A stretch of DNA of 64,000 nt from Eleusine coracana subsp. coracana (GCA_032690845.1 CM064424.1:40003511-40067510), one strand, 5' to 3'. Numbered from the stretch's first letter, positions 43,286 through 55,187 are shown. The notes: a model not told the origin generated them from the letters alone. Numbers and translations: made by a program.

Positions 43286-44168
43286 TGGTAATCAGAGCTT
43301 CAGGTACACCGTTAGGTTCACCCTTATCTCTGTTGTTTTGTTCAGTCCTAGACTCCAGAAAACTACCCCACAAAAATATTTGTTCGTCGTGTTTCCGCTG
43401 TCCTGTATCCCCCTTGTGCTATGCAATTTTCAGTTTAGTTTGCTTCTCTGAATTTTAGTCCCTACAAGGTCATTGTATTGCTGGTCTAGTGCTTGTTCTT
43501 TGGTCTTATTTGAGTGGTGCATGTCCTTGTTCATAGAGAATCAAGAGAAAAAAAAATTCAGTTTGTTGCACACATTGAGAGTTTTGGAATAATATATTAT
43601 CTATCTCTGTGACTATCATATTCAGATCATAATATTGCTTATGCTAGAATATATTTTCTTTTTTCTTACTAGTACTAATACCTTGCTGCAGTTCTGATTC
43701 ACAAGAAAAGAAAAGAAAAAGGCAAAAGTGCACAAGAGGAAAAAGCCGCACAAAAAAGAGAAGTAGAAAAAGGCAAAGATAAAAATTCAGAATTGCTTGC
43801 AGCCTTTGCATTCTTTGTTAAGTCATTCGCTTGCTTGCTTGAACTAGGTCCGAGACAAGTTTAGGCGGTGACATAGACTAGCTTGGGACTATTATTCAGT
43901 TTTGCAATTTCTGAATTGAGATCTTGCTAATCCTTGCTACCTAATATTGCCTATCCAAGCTCCATATATATCCTTCTGAACAGGCATAAATTTTTGACTC
44001 TCCCAATTGTCAGTTGACACTCTCCAAGGTATCCTTTGCTTGCTGTAATTAAGAACTTTATAAGGGCTTGGTGAGATGCTTCCATTTTCTTGTTGAGAGT
44101 TTCCACCGTTATTACATAGTAGTGATAGGAAAATATACTCTTGTGTGTTTTCTTGTTTGCTACTAACA
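43286..44168 (+). other. Primer site and leader of C2
   Basis: TGGTAATCAGAGC at 43286-43298 is followed by untranslated sequence. Purine-rich A/G runs lie at 43695-43785 (AAGAAAAGAAAAAGGC-like). No ORF of interest is seen up to the ATG at 44169. Confidence 0.65.
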
Positions 44169-45664
44169 ATGACAGGTTCCAATACTCATGGGAATGAATT
44201 GATGGCATCTCATGATGATAAGAGTGTTGTAGCACAACGAGTGTTCAGTTCTCAAATGGAGAAGGTAGAGCAAAATCAATTGAACAATTTATTCCAGACT
44301 CACTTTGTTGTGAAGGATTGATATTGTCGTGTCATCATTGATGGAGAGAGTAGCCACAACATTGCAAGCTTGGAGTTGGTCGAGAAGCTTGGCTTGACCA
44401 CACAACCACACCCATGTCCATACTACATCCAATGGGCAAATTCTTGTGGTAAGATAAAGGTAGATCAAATTGCACGTATTGAATTTTTTATTGGTTCTTA
44501 CAAGGATAGTGCAGAATTTGATATAGTACCTATGCAAGCATGTCATGTGTTATTAGGTAAACCTTGGATTTCTACAAATAATGTTTCACATAATGCCATT
44601 GCTAATAGCTACTCATTTAAATACAATGGTAGAAGGGTTACTCTTAAACCTATGACTGCTGCTGAAATTTTAGAAGAGGACCAACAAAGATTTGAGAGAA
44701 GAAAGAATGAACCATTTAGGATAGAATGGGCTATTTCAAATGTTGCAACACTTCCATCAAAATCTGAATTACTAGAGGATGAACATATTTCTTTGCCTCT
44801 TGTTGCAACTAATACATTTGAACATCTATATAAAGAAGATGATAGTGGGAAAGATAAAGAACAGGTTGTTGCTTCAGGTAAAAGCTTTCTTGATGTGATG
44901 AATTGTTCCAACAATCTTGCTGTATTGGAACCTTATGATGATGTTTCTTTGTTACAAGTTGATTTATCTATTGGTCCTTGTGATAAAGAGGAGTTGTGTG
45001 CCAATGCTTCACTTATACCTTTGCCACAACAAATGAATGAGCTTGATGCTTTTGCTTATGATTCACCTAATGGTGCTAAAATAAAACATTTGATTTTAGT
45101 TACATGTGAAAAGGATGAGCAGAAATTGTTGACTTCTCTAAACACTTTGGGTTATATTGAATTTGATGTTCTTTGTGATCTAAATGCCGTTGAGAAGAAA
45201 ATCTTTTCTCAAACTGAATTTCCTTTATTGACAAGAAATAATTTTCATGCTATTGGCTATTATGATCATAGAGGTTTGTTTATGGTGCATAGAGTTTATA
45301 TTTCTTCAACATTGAAACCTCCTTGTGTTGTGCAACTCAATGAGACACTAGAAAACTGCAATAAAAATTGTCATGTCATATCAAGTTTTTCTACTGTTTC
45401 TAAGATCACACATTTTCTAACTTATCATAAGAGTGAGGATGATGTTCATACTACTGGCCAATTTTTCAAAGATGTTGTTCAGTTGTGTGACATGCCTTCT
45501 ACTGTAGTTTCATATTCTAATGATAATTTTTATAATGCATATAAACATGAGGTGCATCCCAAGTTTGGGAATAGTTCTATATTTCATATTTCAGATTTGA
45601 GACAAATATTCGGAGAAAGAGATGGGATCGAGTCGAGGACGACTCTAATTCAAAAGGGGGAGAA
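44169..45664 (+). pseudogene. Non-autonomous C2 ORF: gag tail, protease-like domain, unknown region, pol tail
   Basis: Starts MTGSNTHGNELMASHDD, then QRVFSSQMEKVEQNQLNN, the spacer before protease in this family. One TGA at 44319 is the only break, and the frame is then open through 45664 into the LTR. The protease-like domain has VIIDGESSHN, where C1 has VIIDGGSCNN, then PMQACHVLLGKPW. From about residue 200 to 460 is a region I do not recognise (for example SFLDVMNCSNNLAVLEPYDD, FHAIGYYDHRGLFMVHRVY). It ends FHISDLRQIFGERDGIESRTT, the C-terminal tail of Gypsy pol after integrase. RT, RNase H and the integrase core are absent. Either the middle has diverged beyond my recognition or it was acquired. 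Such an ORF, open over about 440 codons in a non-autonomous element, is unusual. Confidence 0.65.
45652..45664 (+). other. Polypurine tract of C2
   Basis: AAAAGGGGGAGAA lies directly before TGATGAG. It overlaps the end of the C2 ORF in frame. Confidence 0.85.
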
Positions 45665-47229
45665 TGATGAGAACATCACACCTATGGATACAAGCAACAC
45701 TCCTCCAACTAAGATGAAAGTTCATGTGCATCACCTGAATTTACAGGTGACTTCGTTTCTAATGTTTTGTTTATGTGATTTTGAGAATAGATTGCTACCT
45801 AATAATTTAATTATTGTTAGGAACCATGGAGATGATGATGATATAGCTGAGGAGTTGATTGGAGGCGTGATGGGCCAGCAAGGACGTCCAAGCCAAGGTG
45901 GAAGCCCAATCCAAAACTGACTTCGAGTCTGTTTCGGAGCCCAGGACCAGTCTGCACTAAAACGGACGCCCAGGACGCATACGGACTCGGATTTGGATGT
46001 TCTACATATGCCTGGAAACATAACGAAAAGATCTTTCCAACCCATCTTGTCCCATGTCAAAATTCGTCGCGAGCCGTTGGCAATCGTTGAAACAAGTTGA
46101 TGTACAGAATCTGTCCTGGTGCTGCGACACCATAATCGGTCTTTGGGCCATGTATCGAGTTGAGCCCACTTAGGGCTGCGTCCAGGGGGTCTTGCACGAC
46201 CCTAGCGTCCTCATATACAGCCGCCGCCTCTTCATTAGCGTTTGGGTTTTGCTTAGATTATTCTGTTGATAACAGTTTCGCCGTTTGATCGATTTGTGAG
46301 ACCCCAACTTGTGAGATTCATCGTATACTTGCAAATTTGGTTGCATTCTTCTTTGTTCTTGCTTGTGTTCTTGATGTGGACAAGGGATCCTGATCTTACG
46401 ATAGGTTCTGATAATCTTGATTAAGGCGGAGGCGATACACAAATCGATCCGGCTTCCGAACGACACGTTCTGAACCCCGCAATCGCAGCACAACGTCTCC
46501 TCTGGTTATATACCACTTGATGTGGACAAGGGTTCCCGATCTTCCGAAAGGTTCTGGATACGTTGATTTGGTTGGAGGCGACACACAAATTGATCCGGCT
46601 TCAGAACAGCACATTCTAAACCCCGCAATCGCAGCACGACGTCTCCTCTGGTTATCAACCGTCCTAAAATGATTGACCTCGCCGAGAAGGCTAATCCCTG
46701 CCTGCGAATCAAGAACACAAGCAAGAACAAAGAATAAAGCAACACAATTGCAGATGTATTATGAATCTCACGAAGTGTCCTGGTGCTGCGACACCATAAT
46801 CGGTCTTTGGGCCATGTATCGAGTTGAGCCCACTTAGGGCTGCGTCCAGGGGGTCTTGCACGACCCTAGGGTCCTCATATACAGCCGCCCCCTCTTCATT
46901 AGGGTTTGGGTTTTGCTTAGATTATTCTGTTGATAACAGTTTCGCCGTTTGATCGGTTTGTGAGACCCCAACTTGTGAGACTCATCGTATACTTGCAAAT
47001 TTGGTTGCATTCTTCTTTGTTCTTGCTTGTGTTCTTGATATGCAGGCAAGGATAAGCCTTCTTGGCGAGGTCAATCGTTCTTGAACGGTTGATAACCAGA
47101 GGAGACGTTGTGCTATGATTGCGGGGTTCAGAACATGTTGTTCAGAAGCCGGATTGATTTGTGTATCGCCTCCGCCTTAATCAAGATTATCAGAACCTAT
47201 CGGAAGATCAGGAACCCTTGTCCACATCA
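45665..47229 (+). repeat. 3' LTR of C2 with internal inversion/duplication
   Basis: The LTR reads normally from TGATGAGAAC to about 46371. It then switches to inverted LTR-end sequence (46372-46507), then a second inverted and longer LTR end (46508-46775). At 46776 it returns to + orientation, repeating sequence already given near 46108, and ends at CCACATCA (47229). The second inverted block is preceded by ACCACT, the reverse of the primer-site start, and is of C1 subfamily type. Confidence 0.85.
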
Positions 47230-47247
47230 CTGACTCTCCTTCCCCAA
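47230..47247. other. 18-bp spacer between C2 and A4
   Basis: CTGACTCTCCTTCCCCAA is the only sequence between the ends of the two LTRs. It matches neither. Which older sequence it belongs to cannot be told. Confidence 0.5.
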
Positions 47248-48866
47248 TGTAAGGACCGAAGGCGTACCGAGAGGGGGGGGGGTGAATTGGTAAGCCGCTC
47301 ACGACTCCAAATACTTCAATTCCACTACTCAAGTCTAACAAGATAAGTAAACCTATCCAAGTCTAGTAGGCCAAGTCTAGTGCGGAAGCCAATCAAGCCA
47401 CAAGTCACCCTACTCACTAGAGCACACAAATGCGGAATAATAAAGAGAGGGTCAAGGAATGCTCATGATTTTTCCCGAGGTCTTGAAAGGATGGCGCCTT
47501 CCCCTAATCCTCTTTGGACCACTCCCGCCGGAGTCCCAGTCCCTCCCGCCACCAAGTGGAGTTCTCACCCACAAGCCCGCAATCACTCCTCGAGTGAAGA
47601 CATGGTGTGCGTCACCGCTGCACAAAGCATAAGCTCGCCTCCCTTGAGATCTTGCTGGACTCCCCGAGCCGGCATGGACGCTCACAAGCAATGCCCCTTC
47701 CAACGGCGGGCTCAAACCGTGTACAAATATGTGACGGCCTTCACAATCAATCACCGACACCTAACCGGTCTAGGTCTCACCATACACCAAGAGTAACAAT
47801 CTTGATCACACCCTCAAGGACACCCTAGCCTTGGATGTGCAAGATGCTCAAGCTACTCTTCTCCAGCACTCTCAAGATATGCAATATCTTCTCCTAGTGC
47901 TCTCCTCTCTTCCTCTTGGACCTCACCAAATGCTCTCAAGTATTCCACTGGCCAAGAGAGGTCTCCAAGACCCCAGCAATAAAGTTATATAGGATCCCAA
48001 CCTCAAACTAGCCGTTGCTCCACAAAATCAGCTTCCTGGGCAGCCTGATCGGACAGTCCGGTCACTGCCTGACCGGACAGTTCGGTTAGTGCAACTTGAT
48101 GCACAACTGGCTCTACCCCTGCTGAAACTCCAACTGACCGGACAGTCCGGTCACTGGACCATACCATCCAGTCCACTTTCCCTCTCCATTCTAGGAGCCT
48201 CCGTGAAATGCACCTCTTTTGTCTCCCTCCGCTCCTACTGACCGGACTGTCCGGTCAGCAAAATGGACCGTCCGGTCTATATGGAGTCTCCTGCTGACAG
48301 AGTCCTGCTCCTCGCGCTAAGTCCTGAAAAACTTCCCATAGTGACCGTACAGTCCGGTCTCCACTGACCCCTCTGTCCGTTCTCTATGTCCAGATGCTGA
48401 AACTCGTTGTCCTCGCTTGACTTGTTTTCCCAGCTTCTCCGAACAGCACCTTGGCTTCTCTACTATCACCTAGTGCCTGTGATTTCACCGAGCAACCTTG
48501 CACATCACCGACTAGACATGACCTAAAAGAATGACCTAGACCCCCTTGATAGTCCGGATTTTCCTATGGACTCAAAGCCCTAACAGCTACTCGAGTGTTT
48601 CAAACACTTGCACCATAGCTTGTTCTCCGCTTTGATCCATCTTCATCAACCCTTGGACTTCATCAAGTTCACAAGCCTCCATGCTTGCGGTCATTGTCAT
48701 CCATCACCAAGGACACCATCATCCAAATGATTTGCAATAGAGTTAAGAGATGATTCCTACAAAGAAAACACTCGTGTAGATGTTAGCCCGCAATTTCATA
48801 GTTGTCATCTATCACCGAAACATCCATACCATGGGAATCCAATCATTAATGATGATGAAGCTTACA
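47248..48866 (-). repeat. 3' LTR of A4 (1619 bp)
   Basis: On the - strand it starts TGTAAGCTTCATCATC and ends CGGTCCTTACA. A G run (+ strand 47271-47281) lies near the end. Palindromes ACCGGACAGTCCGGT and variants lie at 48045-48390, and a TATA box (reversed GTTATATAGG) at 47984-47993. Confidence 0.9.
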
Positions 48867-48880
48867 ATCTCCCCCTTTTT
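48867..48880 (-). other. Polypurine tract of A4
   Basis: AAAAAGGGGGAGAT on the - strand directly precedes the LTR start. Confidence 0.9.
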
Positions 48881-49496
48881 GGTGATTGATGACAACCACT
48901 ACTTAATTGAAAAACTTTGATGAATAACCGAACTTAACAAGCTACACAAAGATCAAGAGGAACCATAACAACATATGAGAGAAATGCATAAGGTCCTACC
49001 CAATGAAACATCATCTAGAGATATAAGGAAAAGAGTCAAGAGCATACTCTAGATGAAACATGCATGCATGTCATAGCAATATATTGAATGAAAGCATAAG
49101 GACATGCAATGCAAGGCATAAATGATGAGATGCAACAAGTTAGCATGGCAATGCATAAGAATTAAAAACAAGTATTCATCATCATGATATCATACACAGG
49201 CATACAAGATAATCAATAAATAGAAGGACTACATATGAAAGGAAATAAAACAAGTGAGATCAAAATGAGTCAAACACAAGCGAATGAAATCCATGACTCA
49301 TCATAATCCACGAACAACGAATAACTCCTCAAAATAAGAACCAAATGGTCTATCTCCAAAAACCTCATAGCTCCCACTAGATACAAGCTACTCTCGATCG
49401 TAGCAAGATCACACTCCCACTCCCCCTAGACCAAATGTATTCTCCCCCTTTGGCAACAAGCACCAAAAAGCTAAAAAGGCGGAAAAAGATGAACAA
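48881..49496 (-). other. 3' untranslated region of A4
   Basis: Collinear with 4174-4787 of A1. It contains accessory purine boxes (reversed CTCCCCCTTTGG and ACTCCCCCTAGAC near 49415-49455). No coding signal. Confidence 0.6.
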
Positions 49497-51815
49497 CTAA
49501 GCGCTCGTGGTCAAAGGAGGTGGTGCAGCGACGTCCTCTGTGGGCTTTGATCCTGGCTGCTCCTGAGGTGGATCCTGCTGTGCTCCGTGAGCCTGTGCCG
49601 CCTGAGCATCTAGTTGCTCAAAGAAACCAAGGTCTATAGGCGACTCAGACCCGCTGTCCTGTGTTGCTGTAGTGACTATGGCAGTCGCCTGAGCTGACGT
49701 CTAGAGTAGAATGAGATCTACCATGTCCTGCTAAGAGAAACCTCCATGGACAAGATCCTCTGCTGCCAGAGTGGTAAGAGTAGAAACTGTGGCAGTAAGA
49801 GGTGGAGCTGAAGCTGTAGCTGTCTCCGATACGTGCTGTAAGCTAGAGTGTCCTGCCATCTACGAGTTCGACGAGTGTGAGGGTGAGACAAAAAATGCTG
49901 ACACAGAGAAGGCTGACATGGGAGATAGCTGTGCTGAAGAGAAAGTCTGTCCTGCTCCCCCTGTCGGTAAGACCCCTGAGAGTGACAGTCCACTGGACTG
50001 TGCAGTCATCAGTGCAGTGAAGGGTCCTGGCTGAGTCTGTAGCTGTTGGAACTGAGGAAACACTAAGGGTCCTAGCTGTTGACCGGCCTGCCTCTAAGTA
50101 AGCTCCGTCATCTGAGTTACTAGAGCAGAGACAAGGGCCATCGGCTGGCACTGAAGATCTGTCTGTCCTCTAATAAGCTCCATCATCTGACGTCTGTCCT
50201 CTGACACACTCTATATAAACTCACCCAGCCGTCCTGCTAGTGCTGTCACTATGACAGTGTCCTCAGACTATGAACCTGCCGGTTGGGGAGGTGCTCCTAT
50301 ACTAGCTGACTCAGGAATCACCGTCTCTAGCGGAGCTGCCTGCTCGTGAAGTACCGGTGACTCCTGCTCCTCCTCTCCTGTGTGCTGGCTGGAGGTAGAC
50401 TGGGATCCCCTAGAGACTCTAGGTGAGTAGCTGGTGGTCACCTCAGGGAAAGCGTCGTACTGCTCCTCCGCCACTAGGCCTATCCTCCTCAAGAGATAAC
50501 AGATATAGGGCCCACGGACCAACTGACATCCTCCAACCCTCTTAGAAATGACCTCCACCATCTCTCCAATGAGAAGGTCCGCCAAGTTGAATGTCTGCCT
50601 CCTCAAGATGGCTGCTACAACCCACTGATGTAAAAGAGTGAACTCCTCTCTGTAGCCAGACCTGGGAATGATAGTCCTAGTGACTATCGCTCTCACCACC
50701 TTGGCCTCTATAGTGAATCTAGCAGGGCCTCTTTCAAAGCCTGGAGTGTGAGGCAGTGGGAAAACAATTGACACGAGGTCGTCTGAAGGTAGCTTCCCTC
50801 CCTGAGGTCTACGAGGTGGCTCTAGTGTACCGTAGGCCCTCCTGTAAAGCTGAAAGTCTGAAGCAAGGAGTCCTAGGTTAGCGATCAGATCTTGCCTGGT
50901 GACTCGCTGTCGCTGCCCTCTAAATAAGAACCAGAACTCTGAGCGGTCCCTAGCAACCCACAGTGTCATGTAGAAGTCGAGGACCACATCCTCCCTAAAC
51001 CTGAGTTGAGCAGTGACTAGCTCAGCTAGTTCTGGCAGGTACGAGAAGTATTGCTCCATGTCTGTGCCTATGGCCCTCCTCATGGCCTAGTAGGTGGTGT
51101 ACTACTGTGGTACAAGCACCCTGTCTCTGGTCCTCAAGGCCACACAACGTCTCAGGCCCTCTCCTATCCTCCTGTGGAGCACCATCCAGTACCTCTCTCC
51201 AGCAGCGGGGTCTCGGGGAACTGGCACCCGCTGCTTGAAAGACACGAACCAAAGTACCTTAAGGTCCTTTGCAGGAACCTTGAGGATGTCCGGCTCTCGG
51301 GCTGCCTGTACTAGTCTCTGCAGCCTCCTCATGCACACCTCACAAGTGCACCTCGGGTCTCATGCCCGGTGAGTTATCCTCTGTGGAACGGTCTGCTCTA
51401 GCACCTCCTCTAACTCCTCCTCCTCAACCAGCTCCTCAGACTCAGACTCTGAGGTCTCCTCCTCTCCAGTCTCCTCCTCCTTGGACTCCTCCTGCTGCCT
51501 GGAGGATCCCTGATCCGTAGTTCTCGATGATCTCCCCTGAGGGGAAAACGGAGTACGCTGCATCCACGACGGTGGAACCACTCCGACAGCTAGAGGTGCT
51601 ATCCTCTGCCTGGTGCTCCTCCTCAGACCCTGTGCCTCACAAGGCTGCTCTAGAATCAAGTGTGACCCTGGAGTCCTCCGTGACTCATCCAAGGCATCTA
51701 GGTGCCTGGCCACTCTCCTGGCTCTCTCTGACTCTGGATCCAGTCTCGGTCTCTTCTTGGTCTTGGGCTTCTCAGGCATCTTCCCCTTGCCCTTATCCTG
51801 TCCTGGCCCTGCCAT
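49497..51815 (-). pseudogene. Downstream (env-position) ORF of A4, 773 codons in one frame
   Basis: The frame runs from ATGGCAGGGCCAGG to the TAG shared with A1, without a net frameshift. Order: basic N-terminus (KGKGKMPEKPKTKKRPR), acidic stretch (EEETGEEETSESESEELVEEEE), CTCEVCMRRLQRLV (a CxxxC pair), WMVLHRRIGEGLRRC, FSYLPELAELVTAQ, LDFYMTLWVARDRSEFWFLF, VTRQDLIANLGLL, FTLLHQWVVAAILRRQTFNLADLLIGEM, GPYICYLLRRIGLV, then a Gln/Ser/Pro-rich tail. The globular part resembles plant transposon-protein domains (inference); no catalytic motif is evident. In-frame stops are at 51360, 51099, 51084, 50265, 50211, 50094, 49860, 49731 and 49701. At least six are TAG where A1 has CAG or CAA. It lies downstream of a probable intron. 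Confidence 0.65.
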
Positions 51816-51832
51816 CTCTGACTGCTCCTCTG

Positions 51833-52240
51833 CTGTCACTACACGCACGTAGGTGTAGATGGGATAAGCACATAGTCCTAATACATCTACAAGTAAAGCA
51901 CCGCTAGGAAAGAATGCGCAATAGAAACCCTAGCACTGAATGAAGGGCATGATCACTAGACAATTATGCAAAGTAACAAGAGTAATATCGACTATATGTG
52001 GCTGGTGCGAGTCATCTAATGTATAGTCAAATAATGGCAATAAATCTAACTATAGACTAGACAGGAGACAAACCCTAGACATGCAATTAATAGATAGTCA
52101 TGGAATTAATTGCAGACTAGGTTGAGCTAATTAATTAATTAATACAACTAACAGATGGGAATTAGTACTAATTGCATCAATTAACTAACTACTCAACAAG
52201 CAGGGCATATATCGATGAAATGGAAGAATTAGCATGATAC
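51833..52240 (-). other. Probable intron upstream of the A4 ORF
   Basis: On the - strand GTATCATGCTAATTC follows CTCACAGG, and the stretch ends TAGTGACAG 18 bases before the ORF ATG. Donor and acceptor match A1, and the 408-bp length is almost the same. Confidence 0.55.
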
Positions 52241-52700
52241 CCTGTGAGAACTCGACGTGCCGAGAAGAACGAACACCACGGGCTTGCTTCGATCACCGGA
52301 AAAAGATCATGACTTTAGCTTTGCTGGCAATGAAGAGTAAGGAGGAAATAGCAATCGGTAGAGATGAGGCTCAGTGGGGTGTTGCTTGTGGGGGAAGCGA
52401 TGCTGCTGCTTGTGCACGCGGGAAGGGCAAGGCGACTTGGCGGCGGATTGTGGCGGCGAGGTGGAGAGGAGGCGCCTCGAGTCAGCTCTGTGCGGCGGTG
52501 CGTGGGGTGTGTAGGTGCGATAGTGCAGCGGCTGTGGCGCGCGGGGGTAGGTTGAGCTGCGCGCGGGTGTGGGTGCGCGCGGTGGCGGCGCAAGGTCGGG
52601 GGCGAAGACGGCGAGCGACGGAGGCGTCGAGGTCGTGAACTTTGCATCGGGGGAGCGAACGGGGATGAATCCAAATTGGAGACTCCCGATTTGACGTAGG
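52241..52700 (-). promoter_or_regulatory. GC-rich leader of the A4 ORF
   Basis: GC-rich sequence dominated by CGCC/GCAC phrases on the - strand, corresponding to 880-1384 in A1. Apparent ORFs here are low-complexity on both strands and not conserved. Confidence 0.5.
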
Positions 52701-52779
52701 TCAATAGGTACATGGACGGCCAAGATCGTTCAAGGGTAAATCAACAGCTCAGATCGGGATAAATATCGCGTGATCAGAC

Positions 52780-52980
52780 AGAATGACCGGACTGTCCGGT
52801 CTCTAGACCGGACGGTCCGGTCAGTTCCAAGGTCTACCAGAACCAATGCAGACCAGACAGTCCGATCTCAAGGGTCTCTTCGTCCGGTCTCTTCGACTTG
52901 GCATGCTAGAACACTATGCCCGAGGGCAGTGACTGGACTGTACGGTCTGAAGAGCGGACTGTACGGTTACTCCTAGAATT
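52780..52980 (-). repeat. Paired palindromes upstream of the A4 leader
   Basis: GACCGGACTGTCCGGTC and GACCGGACGGTCCGGTC lie within 45 bp at 52784-52825. Degenerate copies follow at 52852-52975. This matches the cluster at 605-800 in A1. Confidence 0.8.
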
Positions 52981-53519
52981 TTGCTGAGTCAAGGAAATTC
53001 TCCAAATTCCAAGTGCCCTTACTAAACACACAAATAAACACCACACTTGGAATATAGAGGGAACTCTCAATCATTAATTTTCAAATAGTGGCACTCTATG
53101 GCCTCATAGTTTTCGCAAATGCCAAATAAAAGATCGTGCAAATAAGAACCAAGGCAAATGATGAACCAAAGGGTATGTATGAGCCTTAGTCCATGCCCAC
53201 GCGGGTAGATTTAACCTCGGAGTTCAAAAGAGCTTGCTCAATGGGCATGAAGCACAATCCTTTCCTTTGGTCACACTTACGGAGATGTAATCTCATATAG
53301 AGCATGAGGCACAAGTACCTCCAAATGTGACAAGTCTCCTTTGTGTTTCCTATATAATGCATGCAACAAGCATTTTACATGTGCAATGAAAGTAAACATG
53401 CCATGTGAATGAAAGCAGTGTTAAAGACATAACACAAAGGAAACCTAACAATGTCAAGTTTGAAACCCTCCCAAGCTTACTCACTATAAGTCATGCCCTT
53501 GCCTTGAGAGAAATCAAAC
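52981..53519 (-). other. Untranslated segment of A4 between gag and the leader
   Basis: Collinear with 1-600 of A1 and partly with the post-pol region of A5 near 57540-57800. No coding signal. Pol would be expected upstream of this stretch but is absent. Confidence 0.6.
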
Positions 53520-55183
53520 AACAAATGGCTCAAGAGAAAGAAAACGATTGTGAGTAAGCTTGGGATGTGTGAGCCTCTCAAAGCCGTTCATCACCATCTT
53601 CCTCTCTTCCTTGAGCTTGTGATAGTCCTCCAAAACAAATGTCTCAAGAGAAGAAACCTCGACCGAGGTGGTTAGTTCATCACACATAGTAGAAGCATCA
53701 CTCTTTCATGAACTAGAGGAGGGAGAGGCAAGGTTCTCAATATTGATGGCCTCATAAGTGATCTCGAGGGCCTTGTACTTCTCATGAAGCTCTACATGAT
53801 CACCCTTGAATTTGTCATAACTCTTGCTTAGGGCCTCATGAAATGTGACAAGGTCCTTGAGCTCACTCTCAAGCTCACCAACACAGTCCTTAGCCAACTT
53901 ACACTCTTTTCTTACCAACTCCAACATCTTGGACTTTTTGATGGCAATGTCACGGGCTTGCTCAAGCATGCTCCACAACTCGGCACACATGTGCTCCTCA
54001 TCATTGCTATCATCGCTGCTCTCATCCTCACTCTCCCCAAGTTGGCTCGTGGCCATGAGGCATGTGGGAGGTGGAGGAAGAGCTCGTGGAGGTGTGATCT
54101 TGATCATGGCTAGGCCTGCCACTTCTTCATCACTTGAGGAAGAGGACTCATAACTTGAGTTGTCGCTTGTCCACTCTCCAACAACTGCCTTGCAAGAGAA
54201 CTTCTTCTTGTAGTCTTGAGCTTTGCCTTTGCCTTTGCTCTTGTCCTTGTTGAAGTATCTCTTCTTCTTGTGCTTGGCCTTGGGGTCTTCTTCTTCTTCT
54301 TCTTCTTCACTTGAATGTTGTGACTTGAATGCTTCTTTCTTGAGCCATAATTGAAGCACTTGCCCCTTGACTTGGAAGCAAACTTATTCTTGAAGTTCTT
54401 CATCTTCGTCATGAGAAGAGCCAAGTCCTCGGTCAAGTCACCCTCATCGTCATCTTCTTCAGCATCGTCCTCAATGATCACCTTCTTCTTGTTCTTCTTG
54501 CTCATGCTAGATTCTTGCTTGTCAGCCAGTAGAGCAAGATTGGATGGTTGAGGATCATCCAACACCAATTGGTAGCTCTCAAAGGCGGTGATCTTGTCAA
54601 GTACATCATTCATGGTCTTGGTCTTGAGGTCACCTTGCAAGATGAAGGTGATGATGGACTCATACTTGGGGTCTTTGAATAGCCTCAAGAATCTTCTTAT
54701 CACATCAAAAGGCTTCATCTTGAAATCATCCCCAAGTGCATTGATCTCCTCCACTAGTACATGAAAATGAGAATGAATAGTATTAGCTATCTTATGTGGC
54801 AATCTAGTGAAGTTATCATACTTGTTCTCTAGCAAACAATATCTTTCCTCTTTGACATCACTGGTGCCCTCATAGAGTCCCTGAATTTCAGTCCAGATAC
54901 CATATGCTGAGGAACTAGCATCTAGCTGAGAAAAAACATCCTTAGAGATGCAAGCAAACAAAGCATTCTTGGCCTTAGCATTACACTTTACGTAGTCAGG
55001 CTCAAGTAGGTTCACATCCGCATCGCACTCATGAGTGACCGACCATATCTCTGGATCAAGGGACTGAAGGTAGGCTTGCATGCGAGCCTTCCAATAAGCA
55101 TAGTCCTCGCCATTGAATATGGGAACATTCCCTGCCTGTCCCGGCATCCTTACTGAAGGTGGTGAAGCCTCAAAGATGAGCAC
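53520..55183 (-). pseudogene. gag of A4 (Copia, UBN2/DUF4219 type)
   Basis: Capsid protein. MLIFEASPPSVRMPGQAGN starts just after the primer site. GEDYAYWKARMQAYLQSLDP is the N-terminal signature of plant Copia gag. The UBN2-like core follows (NALFACISKDVFSQLD, KEERYCLLENKYDNF, DVIRRFLRLFKDPKYESII, MNDVLDKITAFESYQL), then a Lys/Asp/Glu-rich linker. The zinc knuckle is degenerate (KCFNYGS, lacking the second Cys). A frameshift near 54340 in a Glu/Lys-rich simple repeat shifts the frame into a second part with a Ser-rich region and a coiled coil (ECKLAKDCVGELESELKDL). It closes at 53706, and homologous sequence in another frame continues to about 53520. The first 300 residues are undamaged. Confidence 0.85.
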
Positions 55184-55187
55184 TTGG

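Larger units (their letters stand above)
42384..47229 (+). mobile_element. LTR/Gypsy C2, non-autonomous
   Basis: 5' LTR 42384-43283, primer site, leader, one ORF with a protease-like domain, polypurine tract, and a rearranged 3' LTR 45665-47229. It lacks most of gag and all of RT, RNase H and the integrase core. It shares its 5' LTR position with the end of C1, so either C1 and C2 share this LTR or it replaced C1's lost 3' part. Confidence 0.8.

Noticed and set aside
51815..51848. Upstream Met (51848) as the start of the A4 ORF
   Set aside because: It lies before the probable splice acceptor. The ATG at 51815 is conserved with 1807 in A1 and with the ATGGCAGG start in B.
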